Assembly (NCBI GenBank): GCA_942493245.1
Contig: OW818685.1
Location: forward strand, 2,604,001 to 2,668,000
Direction of reading: 5' to 3'
DNA from: DAOPYU01 sp942493245
GTDB lineage: Bacteria; Sumerlaeota; Sumerlaeia; UBA8349
Length of the DNA: 64,000 nucleotides
Shown here: one piece after another, positions 26,989 through 37,800 of the stretch
Layout of the letters: every line of letters starts with the position of its first letter
How positions within the stretch are numbered: the stretch's first letter is position 1
Position numbers and translations under genes: made by a program
The notes under the pieces: model-generated
Databases searched by the model: none
Seen by the model: only the letters and a program-made list of their open reading frames with translations
What the model was told of the DNA's origin: nothing

Positions 26989-27006
26989 TTGCTTTTACAC
27001 GAGCAA
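26989..27006. promoter_or_regulatory. Candidate operator, copy B
   Basis: TTGCTTTTACACGAGCAA has TTGCT/AGCAA dyad symmetry and matches copy A at 15 of 18 positions. It sits 38 bp beyond the stop of the URO-D-like gene and about 315 bp upstream of the oxidoreductase start. Confidence 0.4.
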
Positions 27007-27043
27007 TAAACAGACTTGGACCATCAGGCTACACAAAGTCGTT

Positions 27044-28072
27044 TCAGACAACAAACTCCTGGGGAAACGAACGGACAGTGTCGCGCAAGGCCCGGATATG
27101 CTCGATCGGCGTATCGGCAAACACATCCCCACCCGCCAGCGAAAAAACAAACCGCGAGTCCGAGGACAAAGAGGCCAGTGTGCAGGCGCACAGCTGCCGC
27201 AGCGTTTCACGGGATTCATCCCGCAGAGACACTCTGTCCCCCCCACCCCAAAGAAGGAATTGAGGCTTGAGTTTGGAACTCAATTCTTTCAGCGGATCCT
27301 CCCGCCCCGCGATGAATCCCACCACATTCGGCAGATCCTGCAATGAATTGAACCACGGCATCGCGGAAGAAGCATGGTGATCCAGAATGAGTGGTCCCTT
27401 TACTTGCGAAAAAACTCGAGACAAAAAGGGGATCAAACTCGAACTGGCTACCTGGGGAGAAACAATCCGGGCATCCAGACATTCAAGCGAAACCTGTAGA
27501 AAAGTCGCGCCCGCCTCCAGCAGACGATTGGCATATTCCACAAAGAACGCTTCACACCACTGCAACAGCGCATCACGCGCCGTTTCATTCTGCTGTAAAA
27601 CGGCAAACCATTTCTCCATTCCCAGAATGGCGCCAGGCAAATCCAGAGGCCCTTGAAGCGGCGCGATCAACGGCACAAGATGACCATGCTCCTTCTTCAA
27701 AATTTCCAGAGACTCATAGATGAAATCCAGACGTGAATCGCGCCGCACGTCCAGCACCGGCAGGCGGGCTATTTCCGAAACCGACTGGATGGCCGGCGCC
27801 GTCACAACAGGCGGCTGGCGCAACGGATACTCGACCTCACACCCCAGCACCTCCGCCTCGAGCGCCGGACAATGCGGCGCAAACAGAACATCCGTTTCCA
27901 GAATCTCCAGAACAGCGGTCTGGCCACGGACATAAGCGTCCGGATCGGAAAAATACTTGGGCATTGGACAGGCGATCAGACTCCCGCCAAACGCGGAAAG
28001 CGAAATAACCCATACGCGCCGGTCAACAGGCTTTCCGGCCAGCATCGCCTCGACTCGTTTCAGACGGTTCAT
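27044..28072 (-). CDS. Uroporphyrinogen decarboxylase/MtaA-like family protein
   Basis: A 342-residue TIM-barrel protein of the URO-D superfamily. MNRLKRVEAMLAGKPVDRRV is the usual family N-terminus, followed by YVRGQTAVLEILETDVLF, LIAPLQGPLDLPGAILGMEKW and GATFLQVSLECLDARIVSP. ATG 28072 is supported by GGAGAAGGG just upstream; the longer frame to 28207 has no such signal. The zinc-binding His-x-Cys and C-terminal Cys expected in MtaA/CmuA methyltransferases are not evident: the corresponding places read LDHHASS and SLAGGDV. Other haem-synthesis genes are absent nearby, so true HemE activity is doubtful. It is divergent from galM within the carbohydrate region. Confidence 0.75.
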   Translation of the reverse strand: MNRLKRVEAMLAGKPVDRRVWVISLSAFGGSLIACPMPKYFSDPDAYVRGQTAVLEILETDVLFAPHCPALEAEVLGCEVEYPLRQPPVVTAPAIQSVSEIARLPVLDVRRDSRLDFIYESLEILKKEHGHLVPLIAPLQGPLDLPGAILGMEKWFAVLQQNETARDALLQWCEAFFVEYANRLLEAGATFLQVSLECLDARIVSPQVASSSLIPFLSRVFSQVKGPLILDHHASSAMPWFNSLQDLPNVVGFIAGREDPLKELSSKLKPQFLLWGGGDRVSLRDESRETLRQLCACTLASLSSDSRFVFSLAGGDVFADTPIEHIRALRDTVRSFPQEFVV

Positions 28073-28517
28073 ACCCTTCTCCGCTTGCACCGCTCCCGCA
28101 AAATTGTGTTCCTCCCACTTGAATAGTCTCCATCGGTTCTGGTCACATTTTCTACTCTTTACCGGGAACACGCGCAACCTCAAACTCATACAGTTCCAAC
28201 TGCGCACTTGACTTACACGTGCATATTCGGCATCATGCCTCTGTTGCGGTCAACCGTTGAGACCAGCAAAAAGAAAAACCGTTTTTTCGACAAAACGGAT
28301 ACAAACCGGACAAAGGTTGTGTTACTGTATTCGAGCGGTTGTTCAAGCGAACGGAACGAGCGGGGACACTTGCGATCTGCCGGAGAATCCGGCTGAAAAA
28401 CGAGTTCATCGTCCTCCTCGTTTGCAACCGTAACGGGGGTATTTCAGTCTTTCAGGATTTCGGCAAAATTGTCCTCCGGGGCAAACAAATACTTCGTCAG
28501 AAGAAGGAGATGTACCC
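28073..28517. other. Divergent intergenic region of the URO-D-like and galM genes
   Basis: About 445 bp that should contain both promoters. It includes a CACGTG-centred site (28208-28225). A lower-GC stretch (28255-28340) lies upstream of galM. No gene is supported. Confidence 0.5.
28208..28225. promoter_or_regulatory. Candidate operator, copy C
   Basis: TTGACTTACACGTGCATA shares TTG, TTACACG and GCAWA with copies A and B. It lies between two divergent genes of the carbohydrate region, 136 bp upstream of the URO-D-like start and 290 bp upstream of galM. Confidence 0.3.
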
Positions 28518-29663
<1,146 letters not shown>

Positions 29664-29709
29664 TTCAAAGCGGGGAAATCGGTTGAAACCAACCGACTCA
29701 AATCTGAAA

Positions 29710-29745
29710 TGCGCCGGTCTTCGAGAAGAAGACCGGCGCATTTTT
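29710..29745 (+). terminator. Intrinsic terminator of galM
   Basis: A perfect 12-bp stem (TGCGCCGGTCTT at 29710-29721 with AAGACCGGCGCA at 29729-29740) is followed directly by TTTTT, 47 bp after the galM stop. It is a textbook rho-independent terminator. Confidence 0.92.
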
Positions 29746-29839
29746 CGTTATCCCCCTCCGGGTTTCAGGAGATCCTCGTTGTCTGGCCTATATGGGGATC
29801 CCTCAGGTTTTATTGGGTTATTCTGGGCTTCCCCCGATC

Positions 29840-29905
29840 CATCATTTCCGGGAAAGCGGGAACCCAGATCCGGGAGAACCCGGTTCCCAGCCCCATTTAC
29901 CCGGA
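29840..29905. repeat. Dispersed-repeat-like hairpin segment
   Basis: The stretch around TTTCCGGGAAAGCGGGAACC and the following CCGGGAGAACCCGGTTCCC has overlapping inverted repeats. It resembles the common intergenic repeat with AAGCGGGAA core found in many bacteria. Only one copy is seen here, so assignment is tentative. Confidence 0.4.
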
Positions 29906-30416
29906 TCGTCTTCATTTTTCGTCGTTGCCCGCGTCTATCGAGAGGTGGGGAAGGAATTGGCGCTTGGGGACAGACGCCAGTCCCACAAGAGAAATCCTGT
30001 ACGGAACGGTTATCTCACCCACAGAAAATGACCCGATCTGCCTATATGACTATGAGAAGTTCCCGATGGAATCTCCGGATCTCTGTCGCTAAAAACCGCA
30101 GTTAAACGCCTATAGTCCGGTTTTCTTTCAGGCGGGCGAGGACGCCCTCCCTCCCAGCAAGGCCATTTTTATGGGGATAAAGCGGTTCCCGGGAGCGCCA
30201 ATCTCCTGATTGGCGTAGTCAAATACCTCACCCAGAAGGAGAGGGAGCCAAAACCGTTTTAGCCCCATAACATCGGCACAAAAGACACGTTTCCTGTCCT
30301 CAACTGCGGTATTAGGATGAAAAAGAACCCGATCATCGGCTTGTCGTTCGCCTTGTTTTGATGGAAACTTCGTATGAATCTCAACCGCCGGTTTCAGAAT
30401 CAACGTCCGCAAAACA

Positions 30417-30454
30417 CAACGCGCTCCGAGTCTGGAGAGACTCGGAGCGCGTTG
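30417..30454 (-). terminator. Intrinsic terminator of the symporter gene
   Basis: A 17-bp perfect stem (30417-30433 with 30438-30454, loop GGAG) lies 36 bp past the symporter stop. On the minus strand it is followed by TGTTTTG. The strength of the stem makes termination very likely. Confidence 0.85.
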
Positions 30455-30489
30455 TTGACTCTTGAGAGGAAGACCCTCTCCTCTTTGCG

Positions 30490-32256
30490 TTAACCTCGGA
30501 AATAGAGATAGGCCGCAATAATCACCACGAGAACCACGACAGAAGCGATCACGTCGGAAACCGCCCAACTGGCCTTGGTCTTTGCGACCTGGTCGCGGGT
30601 CATCGTGCCGTACGTCAAACCGGCCAGTTTGTCGTAATCCGGTTCCTTGGTCAGGTAACTGACGATGAACATCGCCGCGGCACAGACAAACATGATCAGC
30701 ATCGAGTAATACTGGAAGAACACCTTGTTCATGATCCAGAAGAAAGAACCTTCCGCATACTGGAATGAATGATCCTGCGAGAGCGCCACGGGCGTGTCAA
30801 TTGCCAGACGGAAAATACCCATGAGGAAGCCGATAATGAGAGCCGCCATACACCCCGGACCGTTCAACCGCTTCCAGAAGACGCCAGCGAAGAAGACCAC
30901 GAAAATCGGAGGCGCCAGATAGGCCTGCATGCTCTGGAGATAATCGTAGAGGCCCTTCTGTCCCCGAATCACCGGAATCCAGAGAATCCCGATTACAATC
31001 ATCACAACCGTCGCCACACGCCCGATCCACACGAGTCTCTCTTGCGAAACCCCTTTGTGCATCCGCGAGTAGAAGTCCATGGTGAAGAGCGTCGCACAGG
31101 CGTTGAAGACGCCAGCCAGCGAACTCATCAGTGCGGCGAGCAGACCGGCGACGACCATCCCGCGAATACCGGCAGGCATCACGTTCTTCACCAGAAGCGG
31201 GAAAGCCGCCTGAGCCGCGTCACGAACCACCTTTCCGTCCGCTCCCACCAGTTTGGCGATTTCCGGGTCATACCCTTTTTTCGCCAATGCGAAACAGATC
31301 ATGCCGGGGATGATGAAAATGAAAACCGGCAGCAGTTTCAGGAAAGAGGCAAAGATGGCGCCGCGGCGCGCCTGCTGTTCGTTGGGAGCGCCCAGCAGAC
31401 GCTGAACGATGTACTGATCGGTACACCAGTACCACAACCCGATGACCGGCGCACAGACGAGCATACTGAACCACGGATAATTGGTGTTGAAATACCACGC
31501 CTGCTTGACCACCTTGCCGGCGGCATCCATTTCCATCACAGGAGCCCAGGTTCCCTGCACGCCGGCCGGCACGATGGGCTTCCAGAGGTTGAACATGTCG
31601 GAACCAAGCGTTTCACGCAAAACACTCCAACCGCCCAACGCCTCCAGACCGTAGATGGTCACCAATCCGGAACCGATGACCAGAATAAACGTCTGCAAGG
31701 CTTCCGTATAGGCCACCGCGCGCAAGCCCCCAAGCACGGTGTACAAACCGGTCAGAATCACTACCAGAAGAGAACCGATCCAGAAGCTATCCATTCCCAT
31801 GAAATTCATTTCGGGAAGCAACACGGCAAAGACCACACCGCCCGCAAAGATACCGACGGCGATTTTCGTCAGCACGTAAGCGATCAAACTGATGAGCGAG
31901 AGCAGCCAACGCGCGGAGGGTGTGAAACGCTTTTCCAGAAATTCCGGCATGGTGAACACATTGGAATACATGTAAATCGGCGCCAAGACCCAACCCAGAA
32001 TGAGCAGACACCACGCGTGCAACTCATAGTGGGCCATCGCCACGCCATCCGTGGCGCCCGATCCGGCCAACCCCACCAAGTGCTCGGACCCGATGTTCGA
32101 GGCGAAAATGGACGCCCCGATAACAAACCACCCCAGATTACGACCGGCCAGGAAATAGTCATCCGCCGTATTCTTGTTCTTGAGAATGACCCACCACGTC
32201 AACGCCATAAGTACCGCGAAATATCCACCGACGATCACCCAGTCTATTGTGACCAT
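30490..32256 (-). CDS. Sodium/solute symporter (SSS/SGLT family)
   Basis: A 588-residue inner-membrane transporter with about 13-14 hydrophobic helices. The N-terminus (TIDWVIVGGYFAVLMALTWW) leads to the SSS signature region ADDYFLAGRNLGWF, GASIFASNIGSEHLVGLAGSG and YTVLGGLRAVAYTEALQTF. PAGIRGMVVAGLLAALMSSLAGVFNA carries the Na-site helix 8 serines. The sequence resembles the sugar-transporting SGLT/vSGLT branch. ATG 32256 has GGGGAGGG 8 nt upstream; the longer frame to 32310 lacks this. It lies downstream of GH51 and GH2 genes on the same strand, so it probably imports the arabinose or galactose they release. Confidence 0.9.
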   Translation of the reverse strand: MVTIDWVIVGGYFAVLMALTWWVILKNKNTADDYFLAGRNLGWFVIGASIFASNIGSEHLVGLAGSGATDGVAMAHYELHAWCLLILGWVLAPIYMYSNVFTMPEFLEKRFTPSARWLLSLISLIAYVLTKIAVGIFAGGVVFAVLLPEMNFMGMDSFWIGSLLVVILTGLYTVLGGLRAVAYTEALQTFILVIGSGLVTIYGLEALGGWSVLRETLGSDMFNLWKPIVPAGVQGTWAPVMEMDAAGKVVKQAWYFNTNYPWFSMLVCAPVIGLWYWCTDQYIVQRLLGAPNEQQARRGAIFASFLKLLPVFIFIIPGMICFALAKKGYDPEIAKLVGADGKVVRDAAQAAFPLLVKNVMPAGIRGMVVAGLLAALMSSLAGVFNACATLFTMDFYSRMHKGVSQERLVWIGRVATVVMIVIGILWIPVIRGQKGLYDYLQSMQAYLAPPIFVVFFAGVFWKRLNGPGCMAALIIGFLMGIFRLAIDTPVALSQDHSFQYAEGSFFWIMNKVFFQYYSMLIMFVCAAAMFIVSYLTKEPDYDKLAGLTYGTMTRDQVAKTKASWAVSDVIASVVVLVVIIAAYLYFRG

Positions 32257-32315
32257 GAACCGAACCCTCCCCTTCAATGAAAGATATAGTTGAATCAAGC
32301 CTTGGCACAAAGTCA

Positions 32316-32369
32316 GGCAATGTGGCGCAAGTTTTCTCCTTACCCCTCGAAAACTCGCGCCACATTGCC
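32316..32369 (-). terminator. 21-bp inverted repeat between GH51 and symporter genes
   Basis: GGCAATGTGGCGCAAGTTTT (from 32316, ending C 32336) pairs with 32349-32369 with a single mismatch and a 12-nt loop. Lying between the GH51 stop (32460) and the symporter start (32256), it may attenuate or end the GH51 transcript, or act on the symporter leader. No long T run follows. Confidence 0.55.
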
Positions 32370-32459
32370 AAAAACTACTCCGTCATTCCGGTTCGATTGA
32401 GACTTCTACTGAGGACTCAAACGAAAGCGATTGGTGAAAGAAGAAACCCGGCGGACACC

Positions 32460-34412
32460 TTACTCCACGTCCAACCGGAACAATATCACGCTGAGCGGTT
32501 CAATTTTCAAGGTCGTTTTGGCGCCTTCGACCGCTTTTTCCACGATGTCAATCTTGCGCGGCTGGCCCGGGTCGTTGTACGCCATCGGGTCTTTCCCGCC
32601 GATCGTCCAGGACTTGCCCTTGCCACTCAGCTTGGCGCCCGCCACGTCCAGACTCAACTCACTGGGCTCAGCCGTCGGGTTCACCACCGCGACCGTCAAC
32701 GCCTTTTTGTCCGCAGTCCACGCGGCCACCACGTCGAGCGGTTTGGGAGCGCCACTGATCGCCACCGGCGTCACACCATACTGCGCGCGGTACAGCTCGA
32801 GCACCAGCCCCGTCGTCTCCAGTTCCGCCGCCGTCTTGGTGGTCTTGATGCACCCGATCACGTTGACCGTCTGCGCGTAATTGGCCATGAAGTAGAGATC
32901 GCTGTTGCGATACATTTCGTGCAGACCGGCCGCAATGCCCAGACCGTCCTTCAGGAAATACCGGGTGCCCAGTTCCCCGAAGACGTGGGGGCCATACCAG
33001 TAGTTCCACTCGTCGAGCGCGATGGGGATCTTCTTGTCCTTCAGTTCCGGCATCTCGGCGCGCAGTTTGCGGTGCGTGTCGGCTATGGCCTTGATGGCCG
33101 ACACCGCCAGATTCACATGCGCGGGCACGTCGGGCTTATTCTGGAAGTAAGTGTGTTCGCTGATGACATTCATCTTGTCCGCGCTGCCGGCGAACATGTT
33201 TTTGGTCCATCCGTCGCCCGCATTGCCCACGCCGACCAACTGGATGGATTTGTCCGCAGCCCACATCGCATCCGCCACCTTGTTGTGCTTGACGATGTAA
33301 TCCTTCTGCGGCATGTGACCCAACTGCCAATTCCCAAACATCTCGTTGCCCACGCCCCACCACTTGCAGTTGTACGGTTCGGGGTGGCCGTTTTCCGCGC
33401 GCAGTTTGCCTTGGGGTGTATCGGCGGCGCCATTGACATACTCCACTTCCTGCGCCGTTTCTTCCACGGTTCCAAGACCGGTGTTCACGGCAATGTACGG
33501 TTCCGTCTTGAGGATCTCGCACAGTTCCATGAATTCATGAATCCCGACGTCGTTGTATTCCAACCCCGTCCATGCCGGATTCTTCCGCGTCGGACGCCGG
33601 TCGGTCTCGCCGATGCCGTCGCGCCAGTTGTAGCCACTCACAAAGTTCCCACCCGGCCAGCGATAAACCGGCGCGTCGAGTTTCTTGAGCATTTCCACGG
33701 TGTCTTTCCGCCACCCCTTGATGTTGTCGGCGGGCATCAACGACGCGGTCGCGATCCAGAGTTTCCCCGAGCCTTTCGAGACGATCTCGAAACGGCCTTT
33801 GTCGGAAGCCGCGCCCGCCTTGAACTTGACCGGATACTTCGCATACTCGGCCGTCAGGGCGTCAATCTTCACCGTCTCGCGGTCTTTCGGCCCCTCGCCC
33901 CAGACCAGGCTCACCTCGACCGGCGCGGCAGAGGCATCCCCGGCCAGAATCACCCGGCCCACATACTCTTTGTCCTTCACCAGACCGAGTTCCTCCTGCG
34001 CCAGACCGGCGGGTTTTCCCGTCAAGGTAAACTCCGGCGCCTGCTGGTCCTTCACATAAACCTTTTCTTTCTGCATTTTCAGAGCGCCGGCTTCCCCCAC
34101 AACCAACCACGGCGAAGCCACCAGAATTCGGGCCTGCTCCTTTGTTTTCCCCCACGCCTTGCTCACATCGCCCGTCACCGGGTAGTAGAACTTGCGGTCC
34201 ACCAGCATTTCAGCCCAGGTGCCTCCATAGATGCACTGGCCCAGATGCTCGATGAACTGGCCATAGACATACTTGGAAATCGGTTCACCCGTCTTGGCCG
34301 CGTCAACGGTCACCTTCGAACTTTCGGCGGCGAATGCCTGAAACCCCACGAGCAAACACGCCACCACGCACGCAGCCACACTTGCCTGTCCCACAGATCC
34401 TTTTCTCATCAT
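32460..34412 (-). CDS. Secreted GH51 alpha-L-arabinofuranosidase
   Basis: A 650-residue exported glycosidase that should cleave terminal alpha-L-arabinofuranosyl residues from arabinan, arabinoxylan or arabinogalactan. The signal peptide (ASVAACVVACLLVGFQAFA) is followed by a region beginning YGQFIEHLGQCIYGGTWAEM, the characteristic GH51 N-terminal strand. The (beta/alpha)8 barrel has YRWPGGNFVSGYNWRDGIG, the acid/base Glu in WGVGNEMFGNW and the nucleophile Glu in ALDEWNYWYGPH. A beta-sandwich closes the protein. ATG 34412 lies 6 nt after GGGAGG, with a second ATG directly after it. It is flanked by the GH2 gene upstream and the symporter downstream, all on the minus strand. Confidence 0.92.
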   Translation of the reverse strand: MMRKGSVGQASVAACVVACLLVGFQAFAAESSKVTVDAAKTGEPISKYVYGQFIEHLGQCIYGGTWAEMLVDRKFYYPVTGDVSKAWGKTKEQARILVASPWLVVGEAGALKMQKEKVYVKDQQAPEFTLTGKPAGLAQEELGLVKDKEYVGRVILAGDASAAPVEVSLVWGEGPKDRETVKIDALTAEYAKYPVKFKAGAASDKGRFEIVSKGSGKLWIATASLMPADNIKGWRKDTVEMLKKLDAPVYRWPGGNFVSGYNWRDGIGETDRRPTRKNPAWTGLEYNDVGIHEFMELCEILKTEPYIAVNTGLGTVEETAQEVEYVNGAADTPQGKLRAENGHPEPYNCKWWGVGNEMFGNWQLGHMPQKDYIVKHNKVADAMWAADKSIQLVGVGNAGDGWTKNMFAGSADKMNVISEHTYFQNKPDVPAHVNLAVSAIKAIADTHRKLRAEMPELKDKKIPIALDEWNYWYGPHVFGELGTRYFLKDGLGIAAGLHEMYRNSDLYFMANYAQTVNVIGCIKTTKTAAELETTGLVLELYRAQYGVTPVAISGAPKPLDVVAAWTADKKALTVAVVNPTAEPSELSLDVAGAKLSGKGKSWTIGGKDPMAYNDPGQPRKIDIVEKAVEGAKTTLKIEPLSVILFRLDVE

Positions 34413-34637
34413 TCCTATCCTCCCCGATATCCTGATACCGAATCTCAGAAATAACCCCTGCGCCGCGCAATTCATACACTCAGCGCATCGGGCCTATAAC
34501 CAGAACCCCAAACTAAACTTTTAACAGACCCCTTACCGATTGGCCTTTAATAAACCACGCTCTCTCCAGAATTGCCAGCAGAGTTTTTCAGAACCCGTAT
34601 CACATTCTTTCGTCCTTCATCCCAAAACAATCCGACG

Positions 34638-34655
34638 TTACTTTACACGTGAAAG
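34638..34655. promoter_or_regulatory. Candidate operator, copy D
   Basis: TTACTTTACACGTGAAAG resembles copies A-C in its TTTACACGWG core. It lies about 225 bp upstream of the GH51 start. A further CACGTG (TTCTTGCACGTGTCAA) occurs at 34837-34852. Confidence 0.3.
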
Positions 34656-34786
34656 GATGTCCAGAAAAAAAAGCGGATCTCTCCCGTTTTTTTCCTCCGA
34701 GCCAACTCACTTTCCCCTGATAACCAGGAAACCCGTGGAAACAGGGTTCATTCCTTGTCCTCTCGCAATTCTCCGATCCCCAAACG

Positions 34787-34832
34787 ATTTCGGGCCGGTT
34801 CGGTTGCATGAGCAACCGAACCGGCCCGAAAT
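34787..34832 (-). terminator. 21-bp perfect hairpin after the beta-galactosidase gene
   Basis: The arms 34787-34807 and 34812-34832 are perfectly complementary with a 4-nt loop (ATGA), 60 bp past the GH2 stop. The minus-strand continuation is CGTTTGG, so the U run is short, but the stem is among the strongest in the window. Confidence 0.75.
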
Positions 34833-34891
34833 CCGCTTCTTGCACGTGTCAAACGTCCCCGACTCCACTACCCCTCATCTGCCAGGGGAAT

Positions 34892-37800
34892 TCAGGGAAC
34901 CAGATCCAGTTCCGCAGCCGAGGCAAAATTCTGCCCTCTGACTTCGCTCAACGCCACAAGACGCAAATAGCGGGCCTGGACGGTCTTGCCAAAATCCACG
35001 CTCTGACGCTCGCCCGTGTTGGAAAAAGAACCTTCCGCCACCTGTGTCCAGTTCTGCGCATCGGAACTGATGGCAATCTGATACTTCGCCACGCGCCCGT
35101 TTGAATTCCCATCCTGACGGGGCAGATAAGTCATGCCTTTGAATGACTTTGTCTCGCCCATGTCAATGTCCACCGTATGGGGATATTTGGCCATCCCAGG
35201 CTGATACTCCGAATGCCAATAGGTCGAAGGATCGCCATCAATCAGATTCTCGGCTTCTCCCTCGCCCTGCTGCTGGCTACTGACGTTTTTGACGGAATAT
35301 CCCGCCTTCCCCGCATCACCCGACACAACATACGGGATCGGAACAGACGGCTGCAACCCATCCTTTTCGGCCCAGGCCAGGATCTTGTCCCCCATTTTAG
35401 CCGGTATCGGGCCACTGGCCGTCTCGGCGTCTTGTTTACCGAATTGATATTTGATCGTCGCGCCGGGGGTACCGGAAGTCAACAACAGTTTGCCCTTCTG
35501 ACGTGTCACGGCAACCGGAGCCGCCGCAGCGACGCTCACGCGAGCTTGTGCGGCCACATCGTCGTCGCGTTCGAGCGGACGAATTAGAAAACCCAGGTGG
35601 AACGCGCGATTCGATTTCGGAATGTCCCGCTCCAGGGGACCGGGGCCGCAGGAAGCGCCACCCAGACCCAGCACGGCGGTATCGAGCGTCAGAACCGTCC
35701 GATCGGTCTTCTTGGGAAGATCCGGCGGGTGGTTGGCCAGCAGCAGTTCACTGGCCGAATAGGGCAACGCCGCCGCGCTGAAGGGAGCATCCAGAGCGGT
35801 GAACGACACCCCGTCTCCATCGCCATCGCGCAACGCCATCCAGCGCACCTCCTCACGATTGGCCATATCGTTGGGACGCGCGTACGGCACAAACATCTCC
35901 TGCACTTTGCGCGTGTATTGTCCAAAGAAGGAACCGGTTTTCCGGTCCGGATAATTTTCATCCGGGCCGCGCCCGAAATAAACCACATTCTCGAAGGCCG
36001 CGGGCAATTCCATTTTCACCCCGACCTTGGGCAAAGCAATCGTCGGTCCGCTCGGAGCGATCGCCACCTGGCACGCAATGGAACCGTCCGCATAGACGGT
36101 CCAGGCAAACGTGGAATGGAACTGAAGTGCGCTCTCATCCAACGGCTGCCCCGGCACGATCCGTGTCTTGTTGCCCGCAAAGTTCACACACCGTTCGCCA
36201 CGTTCCCCTCGGGAAGTGACCGAGGCGATAAGACGAACGGTGGAGCCGACTTTTTCGACCTTGAAATCGGTCGCCTGATGTTTGAGGTTGCGCAATCCCT
36301 GATCGAACCATTTTCCCATCGCCCATCCATCATTGTTGAGCGGACAACGGAACACGTTCAACTCAACCCCCTGAGTGAGCATTTCCTTGCCCCGATAGGT
36401 GAGTTGGGCAAGCGCCCCGGTCTTCGGGTCGAAAGTGGCCAGGAAATCCTTCCCCTGGACGGTCACCCGCTCGGGCGATTCTTCGACTTTGGGGGCGTCC
36501 CCGGTTTTTGCATCCATCACGGCTTTCGCCGGTTCCGAATTGGGAACAGCCACCTGAGCATTGGCCAGTTCGTAACCCTTCGGCGCCCAGACGTAGTCTT
36601 TCAGCAGGCGGAATCCGAGTTTAACGTGGTATTCGGCGCCCGGCTTGAAGTCCGGTTTCTTGAAAGGCACGGTGACAACCAATTTCTGACGCGCCTGGAT
36701 GGACGGCGTCGGCATTGTGCCGGACTGCACGACCTTACCGTCCTCCGTGAGTTCCCAGGTGATTTCGAACTCGGAGAGATCTTTGAAGAAATACTTGTTG
36801 AAGATCTCGACCTTCCCGTTGAGCGGGTCGGTTGGAGCCACCGAGATATCCTGATACACCTTTTTGACCTCGAAATAACAGGGCTTGGGCGTCCGGTCAG
36901 CATACACCACCCCCTTGACGATAAACTGTCCGTCGTTCGGCTTGTCCCCGAAATCGCCCCCATAGGCCACAAACCGCTCCCCCTCCGGCGTGGTCTTGTA
37001 AAGCCCCTGATCGCACCACTCCCAGATCGAAGCGCCGATGATCCGGTCAGACGACTCGATCGCTTCCCAATAATCGGCCAGGTACCCCAGGGAGTTGTTC
37101 ATGATATGCGCGTATTCGCAGATGTAGAACGGATACTTGACTCCCGGCATTCCCTTGGCCGCATTCTGTACCCACCGCACATCCGGGTACATGTTGCTGC
37201 CCAGGTCCACGATGTCGTTGTTGCGCTCGTAATGCGTCGGGCGCGAGGTGTCGCGCGCCTTGATCGCCTTTTCGGCCACGGCGAAGTTGTTGCCCGGCCC
37301 CGCTTCGTTGCCCAGCGACCAGATCACCACGCAGGGATGGTTCTTGTCGCGTTCGACCATCGCCATCACGCGCGCCACATGGGCCGCTTCCCACTCTTTG
37401 GGATGCGAAACCGACTCTCTCCCATATCCATACCCGTGCGACTCGATGTTCGCCTCGTCCAGAATGTAGAGACCGTTCTTGTTGCACAGATAATACCAGT
37501 AGGGATCGTCCGGGTAATGGGAGGTCCGCACATGGTTGACGTTCGCCTGTTTGAGGCGCAGGATATCGAGTTCCATCTGTTGGCGCGTAACCGCATGCCC
37601 CACATCCGGGAAATTCTCGTGACGATTGGCTCCTTTGAACTTCACCGGCTGACCGTTGAAAAGATAGACACCGTCACGGATTTCAACCTTGCGGAAACCC
37701 ACCTGAGCCGAAACGAACTCCACAGACCGGCCTTTTTCATCCTTGAGTTCCAGAACCAGCGTGTAGAGGTTGGGAACCTCGGCGGACCAGAGCGCCGGTT

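Larger units (their letters stand above)
26675..27043. other. Intergenic with paired dyad sites
   Basis: About 370 bp between the oxidoreductase start and the end of the URO-D-like gene. It is AT-richer than the flanks and carries two near-identical 18-bp dyads (separate entries). No gene is supported. Confidence 0.55.
29664..30489. other. Intergenic with repeats and two terminators
   Basis: About 825 bp between convergent genes. It holds the galM terminator, a GGGAA-rich repeat remnant (29840-29905), unassigned sequence, a dispersed-repeat-like stretch (30128-30165) and the symporter terminator. Open frames in it have no recognisable domain. Confidence 0.6.
34413..34891. other. Intergenic between GH2 and GH51 genes
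   Basis: About 480 bp with a strong hairpin (34787-34832) and two CACGTG sites. It probably contains the GH51 promoter. No gene is supported. Confidence 0.6.

Noticed and set aside
27044..28072. True HemE (haem synthesis)
   Set aside because: Only the superfamily frame is evident, no haem genes are nearby, and the gene lies among carbohydrate genes.
30128..30568. 146-residue minus-strand frame after the symporter
   Set aside because: It begins inside the symporter gene in another frame, crosses its terminator and ends in dispersed-repeat-like sequence; no homology pattern.
32277..34454. 725-residue plus-strand open frame opposite GH51
   Set aside because: Antisense shadow with Arg/His-rich composition; the minus-strand gene has signal peptide, catalytic residues and ribosome site.
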